A stretch of 64,000 nucleotides of DNA. Source: Trichomonas vaginalis G3 (taxonomy: Eukaryota; Parabasalia; Trichomonadida; Trichomonadidae). Below, in pieces: positions 1-8,185 of the stretch. The translations under genes were made by a program, and so were the position numbers. The DNA is taken from contig NC_067204.1 of the NCBI RefSeq assembly GCF_026262505.1, positions 6,171,797 through 6,235,796 of the forward strand, read 5' to 3'. Position 1 is the stretch's first letter. Each line of letters starts with the position of its first letter. The notes below the pieces were generated by a model. The model saw nothing but the letters and a program-made list of their open reading frames with translations. It was not told the DNA's origin and ran no database searches.

Positions 1-1197
1 CTTGATCGGGGAAGTTTCTGGAATCTATAGTGACCTGAAGACCTCGAAGCATTGGATTTTCTAAAACTGTTCTTTGCATTGCATTCTTTGGAAATGTTAA
101 CACAACATCTGTAACATTATGAAGAGCGTATGAGAAATCTGAGCTAATACTTCAGGAGTGATGCAACCTCCATTTAGTGAACGAACGTCAATATGTTGAG
201 CTGGAATCATGAATGGATCTTCCTTACTAAATAAACGTGGTATTGCTTTAATTGATTCTTCAATTAAACCGTATCCTGGTGTAATGCATTTATCCTCTAA
301 AACTTCCATCTTTGTGCATGAAATAATAACGTTATCAACTGTTGCGTCAGCAGATGTAGCGGCTAAGCTTGTAATTAATTTGGCAGGAAGTCCGATTTGT
401 TGGAATTTGCGATCATATTTATAAACATGATTCATAATCTTTTCATAATTTTCATCAGTTATCTTTTCATAAACATAATTTTGTAAATCAGCAACTCTTA
501 ACGGGTCAACCTGACAAAATACTAAAGTATCCCTGAAAACATAATATTTAAGAATGATTTCACCAAATGATTTAGGATAATCATCGAACGCCTGAAATGC
601 TAACAAATCATTTACCGGAATAATCATATCAAAAGTGACATCAACTTCTTCATTTGCATTCTTGAAAACTTCTGAAGGGTCAATATATTTACCACATACT
701 GAGTTATCATATTTTTGAACATTATTATATAACGAATGAACAAACTTTTTAACTTTCCTTTCTGATTTTGGTTTATATGTTGCAAATGCGAAAGATTCAC
801 GGGCACAATCCATTTGAAGATAACCGGCATCACCTCTTTCGGTTTCTACTTCTAATTGTTTAAAGCTTTGATTTGATGATTTGTAACCAACGAATAAACG
901 CATGCATTTAAAAGCGGCATCACATGTGAAAGCTTTATTTGAAACTAGAGTTGCTTTAACTTTGCGTTTAATATATGTGTCACCTAATTGGTTCACATCA
1001 TGAGCCGGATTTGTAATTCTTAAATGAGTTTGTTTATCATCAAAATATGGAGCATCAGAGTCATAGCATGAACTTTCAAGTTCTCTATAATATCTTCTAC
1101 CGTCATTCTTTGCGAATATTTCATTTATCTTTTCGAATGAATGAAACACATTTCCATTAATCGGTTTAGTGTTTGGCACCAAATAGTTAGTCGTCAT
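1..1197 (-). pseudogene. Maverick/Polinton major capsid protein, partial (runs off left edge, one frameshift)
   Basis: Reads leftward from the ATG at 1197 (start MTTNYLVPNTKP). It is open for about 360 codons and is then shifted by one base near 115-125. In the neighbouring frame the coding continues to base 1, with phrases such as VVLTFPKNAMQ and a terminal RNFPDQ. The same kind of C-terminal region (a short strand ending in YYPRE) occurs in the capsid candidate at 55404-56896 of the third element, so I call it the double-jelly-roll major capsid protein of a Maverick. The neighbouring small virion-like genes support this. The family call rests on recognition of the pattern and on context, not on a search. 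The other side of this element lies outside the window. Confidence 0.6.
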
Positions 1198-1266
1198 TTA
1201 TTAATAAATAAAAAATCAAAATTAAAAGATGAAAATGAATTTTTAATTTTAATGAAATAATCAACT

Positions 1267-1482
1267 ATGGCTGCAGGTATATTTAAGAAACTGTGGGATA
1301 GAGTAAAAAGAGGAGCGAGTAAAGTTTGGGAAACATTGAAGAAGGGAGCAAATTGGATATTTAAGAATAAAGAAGCAATTAGTGACGTTGCTGAATCAAT
1401 AACACCAAAAGCTGCCCCAATAAGAGAAGTTTTAAATAAAGGAGAAAAAGTTTATCAAAGACTACAACCAATACTAAGATAA
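1267..1482 (+). CDS. Small basic amphipathic protein (Maverick virion-associated candidate)
   Basis: Encodes 71 residues starting MAAGIFKKLWDRVKRG. The first 40 residues are lysine/arginine-rich with regularly spaced Trp, Phe and Ile, as in a membrane-active amphipathic helix; the C-terminal half is predicted helical. It starts 70 bases from the divergent capsid gene start, so the two probably share a promoter region. Its first ten residues nearly match those of the oppositely oriented gene at 1507-1743. Adenovirus protein VI and small Polinton core/lytic proteins have comparable size and composition, but homology to them is only a guess. No domain is recognised. Confidence 0.6.
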   Translation: MAAGIFKKLWDRVKRGASKVWETLKKGANWIFKNKEAISDVAESITPKAAPIREVLNKGEKVYQRLQPILR

Positions 1483-1506
1483 AAATAATATTTATTTATT
1501 TTTCCA

Positions 1507-1743
1507 CTATTTACCTCCTATTTTATTAAGTATTCCTTCAGCAATTCCACCAATTGCGTTACCTGCTTGTGCTCCCATCGCTGGATTACCTGCTTTAGTA
1601 CCTAATACCCCACCTATGATAGTTCCTGCCGTTTTCGCTACTGGTGCTAAAAAGTTTGCAATGGGTTTAATAATATTTTTATGAACCCAACCCGCAGCTT
1701 TCTTAATTCCATCCCATAATTTTTTAAAGAATCCTGCAGCCAT
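1507..1743 (-). CDS. Small amphipathic, glycine/alanine-rich protein (Maverick virion-associated candidate)
   Basis: Encodes 78 residues. It opens with MAAGFFKKLWDGIKKAAG, almost the same N-terminus as the protein at 1267-1482. The rest differs: a hydrophobic Gly/Ala-rich stretch from about residue 30 (LAPVAKTAGTIIGGVLG) ends in a basic tail. This resembles small virion proteins that insert into membranes. The two genes converge with 24 bases between stop codons. A shared N-terminus on divergent bodies could be a targeting or capsid-docking tag, such as a capsid-interacting peptide or a protease-processed leader. The function is inferred. Confidence 0.6.
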   Translation of the reverse strand: MAAGFFKKLWDGIKKAAGWVHKNIIKPIANFLAPVAKTAGTIIGGVLGTKAGNPAMGAQAGNAIGGIAEGILNKIGGK

Positions 1744-1809
1744 TTCTGATTTAATATTAATTAAAAAATATATTTCATCACTTATATTCTAATTTTTATT
1801 TAATGATAA

Positions 1810-2178
1810 ATGAAACCGATTTTAAAAATGAATGAAACAGAGGAGGAAGAAATAAATGAAAGTGAAGATGTTCAACAAAAAATAAACGTTGTTAAACCAA
1901 TTACTGAAATAAAAATTTTTTCATCTGTTGAAGAATTTAATGACTATTATGCTAATAATAAAAAATTATTTGAAGAATTGACAACATGTAAATTGAATAA
2001 AATGTTTAAAGTTGATGGATTCAAAATTTCAAAAATAAAAGGAGTGGTTAGTTTGAAATCTATTCCTCAATCAAGAATCACCTCATTAATGAAAATAGAT
2101 GATTTAACAAAAAGAATAGAAGAGATTGAAGAAAGAATAAATCAAATAATTGATATCATAAATTCAAATAATCATTAA
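1810..2178 (+). CDS. Maverick-associated small protein with C-terminal coiled coil, function unknown
   Basis: Encodes 122 residues. An acidic N-terminus (TEEEEINESED) is followed by a compact region around residues 35-85 (FSSVEEFNDYYANNKKLF, then LNKMFKVDGFKI) and a heptad-patterned C-terminus (IDDLTKRIEEIEERINQI). I believe this compact region recurs in short open frames of Trichomonas Mavericks, but cannot name a family. It starts 66 bases from the divergent gene at 1743 and is intact. The A at 1810 is preceded by an out-of-frame ATG at 1803 that gives only about ten codons. Confidence 0.55.
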   Translation: MKPILKMNETEEEEINESEDVQQKINVVKPITEIKIFSSVEEFNDYYANNKKLFEELTTCKLNKMFKVDGFKISKIKGVVSLKSIPQSRITSLMKIDDLTKRIEEIEERINQIIDIINSNNH

Positions 2179-2515
2179 TTTCAATTTCAATTTCTTTTTC
2201 TCGTTTATGAGGTCTTTGATTATGACTTTATTAATTCCATTCAGGATTTAAACAATGTTTAATTAATCGCGGAATATCTGACATCATCTATATATAGCTT
2301 CTTTTAATGATTTATGTTTGGGTTGAGTGTAAATGTCTTACAATTTTGAAAATTTTTAAATCTTGATTTATTCAAAAATGTAAGAATAAAAACCGTAAGA
2401 ATCATACATTTTTTACTTCATATGTTAAAAAAAATGATACAAAATCGTTCAATATTGTATGAATTCTTACGTTTACAAAAAAAGTCACACAACCCGTCCA
2501 CATATACTACTAACG
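2179..2515. other. Intergenic: boundary between Maverick remnant and cellular genes
   Basis: No gene seen. The run is AT-rich, with short repeated phrases such as TTCTTAC near 2390-2470. The Maverick remnant must end somewhere in this stretch, but I could not see a terminal repeat or target-site duplication. Confidence 0.4.
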
Positions 2516-2520
2516 TCATT
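2516..2520 (+). promoter_or_regulatory. Trichomonad initiator (Inr) TCATT
   Basis: TCATT matches the trichomonad initiator TCA+1 Y (T/A). The A+1 at 2518 is 8 bases upstream of the ATG at 2526, giving the very short 5' leader typical of the group. Confidence 0.65.
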
Positions 2521-2525
2521 CTGTG

Positions 2526-5453
2526 ATGACTGAAGAATTTCGGCTTTTACAGAATCAACTAGAGAAAGAAGTCTCGATTCAATACTACCTTGCGACGTTA
2601 TCACAGGAAACATATTCGAGGACGAAGAATGTTATATTAGATAGTAACGATTTAACAGAATTTTCTTCGAATGAAATTATTAGATTTTCAAGCATGCGTC
2701 CAAAACAAGAAGAACTCTATGCACAGCTATACACAGATATTTTACGTGATAAAAGCATGAATGCAATATTTATTAAATCTATCAAAACAAATTATACAAG
2801 TTTTAGTCGAAGAATTGTCGATCTTTCAGGTATACTTTTATCAGCAATGGATTTTAAAGGTGATAAACAGAATCAACTTGCTTTTGCAGATTTAATTCCA
2901 AATTATTACGCAGATAGTGATGACTCGGTACAAAAAGTTACAAAGCAATGGGTATATGAAGCATACATACTGAATTCAGTTGGACATATTTTACGTTATG
3001 ATAATATCGATCAATTAAGAGAAATTCATGGTTCTACATTTGATGTAAATCAAAGAATACCAAATGGAGAATTTGAGTGTTACAAATATCCTACAATGCC
3101 ACTGATTTCTGTCGCTGCAAGATACGGATCTATCAAATGCTTCAAATTTTTACTGATGAACAAAGCCTTGATGGATGAGGAAACAGCAAGTATGGCAGTA
3201 TCATCAGGCAATTGGGAAATAGTAAAAATTTGTGAACAATCAAAATTATCTTTCGAAGACGCATCAAGTGCAACAACTTTTCATAGATATGAGTTGATTA
3301 AATGGTTATATAAGAAAACACATAATCATGTCATCTCTCTTACTAATATTGAGTCATTAATGACACTTGATCGAATTAAAGATAAAGAATCAATGTTATT
3401 TACTTTAGTTCGTAATGGGCTGTTTAAACCCGCCAAATTTTACATATTTAATGGTGTCAAAGTCAATATTTTAAATGATGGAAAAACTTTATTACAAACT
3501 GCTCGAGAAAAGAAAAACAAGAAGTTCAAACTGTTCTTATTACAACATGGAGCTCTTGATGACGGCCAAGAAGATAGCGATGATGAAGATGAAACAAATG
3601 AAAATGATAATTCAACTTTTTATTTCGATCCTAAACTTCTAAATGCATATGATATATCTGAAGTTGTTGACAATCCAATCTATCAAAAAGCTGCAAAAGT
3701 TCAAAAACTTACTGAAGATTTAATTAAAACTGATAATATCACGGATTTACCATCAGAACGACTCAAATGGTTAAAAACATTTTATGGTTCTGAAGCTGCT
3801 TTCGTTCCTCACTTCAATCCTAATGATGTTCCAACAAAAGAAACCTTTAATTTGAAAGTTGAACAAGAATTCCAAAGACAAGTTGCTAAAGGTCTTGTTA
3901 ATCCAGAATATAGTGCAGCATTTTCAACAATGCCTACAAAAAAGGAACCAGAAAAGGCTGTTCAAACTATTACTTCAAATAGAAAGAAAGTTCAATACAC
4001 ATGGTTTCCAACAGCTGAAATTAATACTGCGAAAATGACAATTGACTCTCTTCCACATGTGAATGCAGTACAAAGACAAGAACTGCATAGAAAATTTGCG
4101 TTGCAAGTTATTAACATCATTTCACAGTTTGATGCCATTGGAGAACTATCTGATGATAAGATTACAGTTGAACAAGCAAGTTTACTGAAACAAACTTTAA
4201 CTGATGCGTTGTCTGAAGTTAAAAAAGCACTTTTTAAACCATTTGGTAAAAAGTTGAATGAAAATAGAGAACCATTATATGCTCCTCGAGGTCTAATATC
4301 CGATGACAGATCAATTAAGCCTTTAAGAGACAAAACTTTGGGAACAATCTCAGATGAAATCCTTAAAAGTAATGGAAAACGCGAAACTTCTGGTCCAGAT
4401 TTAGGTAGTTTCGCAGCAAATCTTGAAGAAGTAGAACAATTACCACTAGAATACAGACCAATTCCTAATTCTCAGCTGAAAAAGTTTGATTATGAGTCAT
4501 TTGATAAAGCAGTTGAAGCAGCAAAACAAGATGTATTCAAAAGAGGCTACATCAAGACAGAAAGACCAAAAGAAACTCCAACAACGAAAAGAAAAATCAC
4601 GGTTTTATCAACACCAAGAAAACCAGAGAAACCAAAGGCAACAGAAAACTTGGAGTTCAAGCCAAAGAAGAAATCCAAGAAAGAAATCAAAGTCCCAGCC
4701 AAAGAAGAAAGGAAACCAGTCACTTTGGACAAATTCATGACTCCAGAAGTCAAATTTTTCATTGCTGGAAAGAAAAACCTCAAAACAGAGGAAAGACAAA
4801 CTCCTGATGTCAGTTACTTGGACAAAATGTTCACAACAAGACCTCCTGATGAAGTATTTCATGTCACAGCTCCTCAAGAAACTATTCCTCTTCCAAAATT
4901 CGAGAAAAGAAAGCCAGAAGTACAAAAAGGAAATTATTATCTCAGACCAAACGAAAAAGAAATTTCGGAACTTCTCGATACTTCAAACTTGTTCGTGAAC
5001 GAAGAAAAGCCTGAAGAGCATGACCAGCTCACAGAACTATGGGAAGTTTTGAGTCTTCATCCTGATAGTCGTTTGTTGATGGCTTCTAGATTGTGTTCAA
5101 TTATTGTAAATGATTCAACAAATGATTATCACTTTAAGACAATTAAACAGACTACGAAATTGCTTGTTAAGTACAAGAAATTATACAAGAAGATCAAAAC
5201 AACACTGGGATATGATCCGAAGGCTATCACTCCTGAAGGAACAGAAACTCTTAACAAATCTGTTAAAGAATTGTTGGTATTGATAGGATCTTTGATACAT
5301 GCTGATAGAGAATTGACACAGATGCTTGGAAGTCCTTTGATTACATCAAAAGGATTTAGAATTCCTGAATATTTACATCATAATAATTTGAAACTCCTTA
5401 AACTTGCTCAACAAGCAAATATTGACATTGGAACACTAGGTGTTTCTGAATAA
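2526..5453 (+). CDS. Large ankyrin/DUF3447-type protein with long charged C-terminal region
   Basis: Encodes 975 residues from the ATG at 2526; the GTG just before it is not needed because the initiator lies at 2518. Residues about 150-350 have the degenerate ankyrin pattern of trichomonad DUF3447 proteins (PLISVAARYGSIKCFKFLL, then GNWEIVKICEQ). An acidic linker follows around 350-365 (DDGQEDSDDEDETNEND). The remaining 600 residues are charged and mostly unstructured, with a KP/KE-rich basic stretch around 690-740 and a helical C-terminal domain at about 840-975. Ankyrin repeats usually bind protein partners. The large C-terminal extension is unusual for this family, and I do not recognise it. 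The gene is intact. Confidence 0.7.
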   Translation: MTEEFRLLQNQLEKEVSIQYYLATLSQETYSRTKNVILDSNDLTEFSSNEIIRFSSMRPKQEELYAQLYTDILRDKSMNAIFIKSIKTNYTSFSRRIVDLSGILLSAMDFKGDKQNQLAFADLIPNYYADSDDSVQKVTKQWVYEAYILNSVGHILRYDNIDQLREIHGSTFDVNQRIPNGEFECYKYPTMPLISVAARYGSIKCFKFLLMNKALMDEETASMAVSSGNWEIVKICEQSKLSFEDASSATTFHRYELIKWLYKKTHNHVISLTNIESLMTLDRIKDKESMLFTLVRNGLFKPAKFYIFNGVKVNILNDGKTLLQTAREKKNKKFKLFLLQHGALDDGQEDSDDEDETNENDNSTFYFDPKLLNAYDISEVVDNPIYQKAAKVQKLTEDLIKTDNITDLPSERLKWLKTFYGSEAAFVPHFNPNDVPTKETFNLKVEQEFQRQVAKGLVNPEYSAAFSTMPTKKEPEKAVQTITSNRKKVQYTWFPTAEINTAKMTIDSLPHVNAVQRQELHRKFALQVINIISQFDAIGELSDDKITVEQASLLKQTLTDALSEVKKALFKPFGKKLNENREPLYAPRGLISDDRSIKPLRDKTLGTISDEILKSNGKRETSGPDLGSFAANLEEVEQLPLEYRPIPNSQLKKFDYESFDKAVEAAKQDVFKRGYIKTERPKETPTTKRKITVLSTPRKPEKPKATENLEFKPKKKSKKEIKVPAKEERKPVTLDKFMTPEVKFFIAGKKNLKTEERQTPDVSYLDKMFTTRPPDEVFHVTAPQETIPLPKFEKRKPEVQKGNYYLRPNEKEISELLDTSNLFVNEEKPEEHDQLTELWEVLSLHPDSRLLMASRLCSIIVNDSTNDYHFKTIKQTTKLLVKYKKLYKKIKTTLGYDPKAITPEGTETLNKSVKELLVLIGSLIHADRELTQMLGSPLITSKGFRIPEYLHHNNLKLLKLAQQANIDIGTLGVSE

Positions 5454-5699
5454 CTATGATATTTTGTTTTTATTATAAACTGTTTGTATGAATATTATTT
5501 ATTTTAAATATGAATCTTTTTGCAATGTTTTCATTCAATGCTTAACAACAAACAATAGAATTCTATTCTTTTATTGATATAGTTACAATGTATTTTGCAC
5601 TAATTCTAAAAATATTTGGAATTAAAGCACAATTAACTCTTTAAGATTCTTGCTGTCGAATACAATTCTCTGATGTATAGTTCATTACTTGGAAATTAA

Positions 5700-5704
5700 T
5701 CATT
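5700..5704 (+). promoter_or_regulatory. Trichomonad initiator TCATT
   Basis: TCATTTTT with A+1 at 5702, 11 bases before the ATG at 5713. Confidence 0.6.
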
Positions 5705-5712
5705 TTTAATTA

Positions 5713-6234
5713 ATGATTCCAGAAGAAGGAATCTTAGAAGAAATATCAGATTTACGCCAAAAATGTTCAAAGTTGAATGCAGAAATAAACGATTTAAAAC
5801 TCAAACATGAACAGAAAGTTGATAAAATTTCACATTTAAAGGAAATGAATTCTAAAATCAAAGGTCTTATTGCTGAAATGGATGAAGAACTTAAATTATC
5901 CAAGTCTGACGATGAAGCATCACTTAGAGAGCAAATAAACCAATTAGAACAAGCAATAATTAAAACTCAAAATGAACAAAAGCATTTTATACTCGAAACA
6001 AATCGATTGAAAGAAGTTGAGAAGTTACGATCAGCATCACGTGCTCGGCAAATGCTATATACTGACATGTCAGCACAAATAAATAATAACGGAAATATCC
6101 CTATTTCATCATTAATTCTACTACGTCATGACTTAGAAAAGGAATTACAAGAACTTATTTCAAAGGATGCGCCTACTTATGTAATTAACAGAAAGAAAGC
6201 TCAAATTGTTCATTTACTAGACGTTACAATCTAA
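5713..6234 (+). CDS. Coiled-coil protein, function unknown
   Basis: Encodes 173 residues with almost continuous heptad periodicity from residue 5 to about 115 (for example LRQKCSKLNAEINDLKLKH), followed by a less charged C-terminal helix region of about 50 residues. There is no signal peptide or membrane segment. It is probably a small structural or cytoskeletal adaptor, but nothing ties it to a named family. The start is supported by the initiator 11 bases upstream. Confidence 0.65.
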   Translation: MIPEEGILEEISDLRQKCSKLNAEINDLKLKHEQKVDKISHLKEMNSKIKGLIAEMDEELKLSKSDDEASLREQINQLEQAIIKTQNEQKHFILETNRLKEVEKLRSASRARQMLYTDMSAQINNNGNIPISSLILLRHDLEKELQELISKDAPTYVINRKKAQIVHLLDVTI

Positions 6235-6678
6235 ATTAACATAATTATCTCATACTTCTCAATCATAGCTATGATATTCATGCGTGTTTGTTATATTACC
6301 ATTAGATTCAAGATTTGTCTAATTCATCAGAAAAATTAGTGAAAATAACTTATGCGGGCGCTACATTTTGTTAATTTTGAAAACTTGTAAATAATTCTCG
6401 ATGATGAAATCGCTAAAAATACCAGAAAAATTTGTTATATCACACTGCATTTCCTTACAACAGTCACAATCTTGTTCATTATTCGATTGCAATGACATTC
6501 TTTCAAAATCTAGATAAAATGAAGAAAAATAAGACATTTTTAAAATATTATTTGTTTTCTCTAATTTGTTTTGTTCTATTATAGGTAATAAAATAGAGTG
6601 TTTTTAAAATAAACTATATTTATCAACTTTGTGAGCAAATAAGAAGAGAATAATTTCAAAGAAAGTTTGAAGTACAAT
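6235..6678. other. Intergenic between convergent genes
   Basis: AT-rich, 444 bases, between two convergent stop codons. No gene or structured element recognised. Confidence 0.5.
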
Positions 6679-7455
6679 TTAATAGTATGAAGGCTTCTTC
6701 TCGCCATCTTCAACAGTTGGGAAGTAAGCTAATGGCTTGGAATTGCTTTCTCTATGAGGAGCTTTTGAAACTTTTTTGTTCTTGAGGAGAAAAGCGAATC
6801 CGGCCAAACCAACAATGACTACACCGATAACGATACCGATGATGATGTATGGTAAACCGCTTGACTTTTGCTGATTTGCTCCTTGGATTGGTGACCAGCT
6901 CTGCTGATCAAAGGAGATGGCAAGCTTTGTAAATGGAGAATCTATTGATGGGCAGAAGATCTGTTTGACGTTAACAACTGTTGCTTCAACAACTGAATCA
7001 TCATATTTGCAGAAAGCCTGCTTTGGATCTTTCTTGAAGTAGAAATTAGGAATTCTGTAATTAACAACAACAAAATTGGATTTGTTGATGTTTTTAACGT
7101 TATAATTATTAATTTTTGGAATTCTAGCAATGCAATTGCCTGGATATGAGCATTGACTGACTGAATCGCACTCTTTATCGCATTTCCAGCATCCTCTCTT
7201 ATCAATAGTAGAATCTGAAATGTAACCTTTCTTGCAAACACGAGATCCATCTTGTCTTAAGTCTGTGTTGGGGAATGAGTCATCAATTTGGTCGAAACTT
7301 CCATCTTGAGGCATATCAAAATTGAAATCTTGATGAGAAATAGGATTTTCGCTTCCTTGCTCTATACGTGACTTTCTATGTCTACGAGATCTATGTCCCA
7401 TAGCATCGCGTGGTGCAGAAAGAGCGGAGAATAATAGAAATGGAATCAGAATCAT
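6679..7455 (-). CDS. Type I surface membrane protein with cysteine-rich and TIG/IPT-like segments
   Basis: Encodes 258 residues. The N-terminus MILIPFLLFSALSAPRDAMG is a plausible signal peptide. A basic/acidic spacer follows, then a cysteine cluster at about 74-110 (CKKGY, GCWKCDKECD, CSYPGNC). Next comes an Ig-like beta region at about 130-185 (QAFCKYDDSVVEATVV, then IFCPSID), resembling a TIG/IPT fold. A membrane segment at about 202-225 (YIIIGIVIGVVIVGLAGFAF) precedes a short basic/Tyr-ending cytoplasmic tail. It is probably a single-pass plasma-membrane receptor or adhesin-like protein with unknown ligand. The initiator at 7499-7495 supports the start. Confidence 0.65.
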   Translation of the reverse strand: MILIPFLLFSALSAPRDAMGHRSRRHRKSRIEQGSENPISHQDFNFDMPQDGSFDQIDDSFPNTDLRQDGSRVCKKGYISDSTIDKRGCWKCDKECDSVSQCSYPGNCIARIPKINNYNVKNINKSNFVVVNYRIPNFYFKKDPKQAFCKYDDSVVEATVVNVKQIFCPSIDSPFTKLAISFDQQSWSPIQGANQQKSSGLPYIIIGIVIGVVIVGLAGFAFLLKNKKVSKAPHRESNSKPLAYFPTVEDGEKKPSYY

Positions 7456-7494
7456 ATTTGAAATTTGTCAAAAAAACCGTCGACATTTGACAAA

Positions 7495-7499
7495 AGTGA
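7495..7499 (-). promoter_or_regulatory. Trichomonad initiator TCACT (minus strand)
   Basis: Reads TCACTTTTG on the minus strand, with A+1 at 7497, 42 bases upstream of the ATG at 7455. Confidence 0.5.
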
Positions 7500-7984
7500 G
7501 GAATCTGATAGATGTCAAAAATCCGTTTAGGTTATTCGCTATAAAGACATAATATTATCAGGATATATCTATGAGAGAATATATGCCTATTTACGCCATT
7601 ATTGGCTGGAATCATAATATACATTATGAAACTATCTTCTCAATCCTCAAGGTTAGTTGAGATATTTGCTCATATGTTATAAAAATAGTATCTATTTGCA
7701 TTAACCAGATGTTATGTTTGATCTACTGACATAAACGTTGAGATGTTAACTATCTCTTTGAACTTATGTGCTGGGTTAGTTTTTATAGTTAGGATTTGTA
7801 TTAACTAGTAAAGGTTAACAATATTCCAGTTATGATGTGCTTGTTATTTATATTCTTGAGTTAATAGTTTAATATGAAGCATCTAAGCAACGCATTAATA
7901 GCAGATTTCAGAATAAAAGTACTATTCATAAACCATAGAAACAATTTCGATGCTTGATGAATACTTATTACGTAGAATTCTACA
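7500..7984. other. Intergenic, no gene seen
   Basis: AT-rich, with many scattered stop codons. No RNA gene or repeat recognised. Confidence 0.4.
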
Positions 7985-8176
7985 ATGGGCAATTTGTTTT
8001 TAAAAACGATGAAAAAAGTAACAACATATGATGAAATTTTTAATGAGCAAGACTACAATATGATTATTAAAAAAAATATAATAAAAAAAAGATGTATTAT
8101 AAAACAAAAAGGTAAATTACAATTATTTTCTAACAATAGCTTATTAAAATCTATAAATTTTTCGTTTGGAAAGTAA
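7985..8176 (+). CDS. Possible 63-residue Lys/Asn-rich protein (doubtful)
   Basis: Open frame of 63 codons (start MGNLFLKTMKKV), very rich in Lys, Ile and Asn, ending 9 bases before the convergent LRR-PP2C stop codon. It has no initiator motif and no recognisable domain. Composition is close to what AT-rich spacer would give by chance, so it may not be a gene. Confidence 0.15.
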   Translation: MGNLFLKTMKKVTTYDEIFNEQDYNMIIKKNIIKKRCIIKQKGKLQLFSNNSLLKSINFSFGK

Positions 8177-8185
8177 TAAAATTTC

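Noticed and set aside
4547..4925. Minus-strand frames rich in Phe/Leu opposite the ankyrin-like gene
   Set aside because: Opposite strand of Lys/Glu-rich coding sequence. Not genes.
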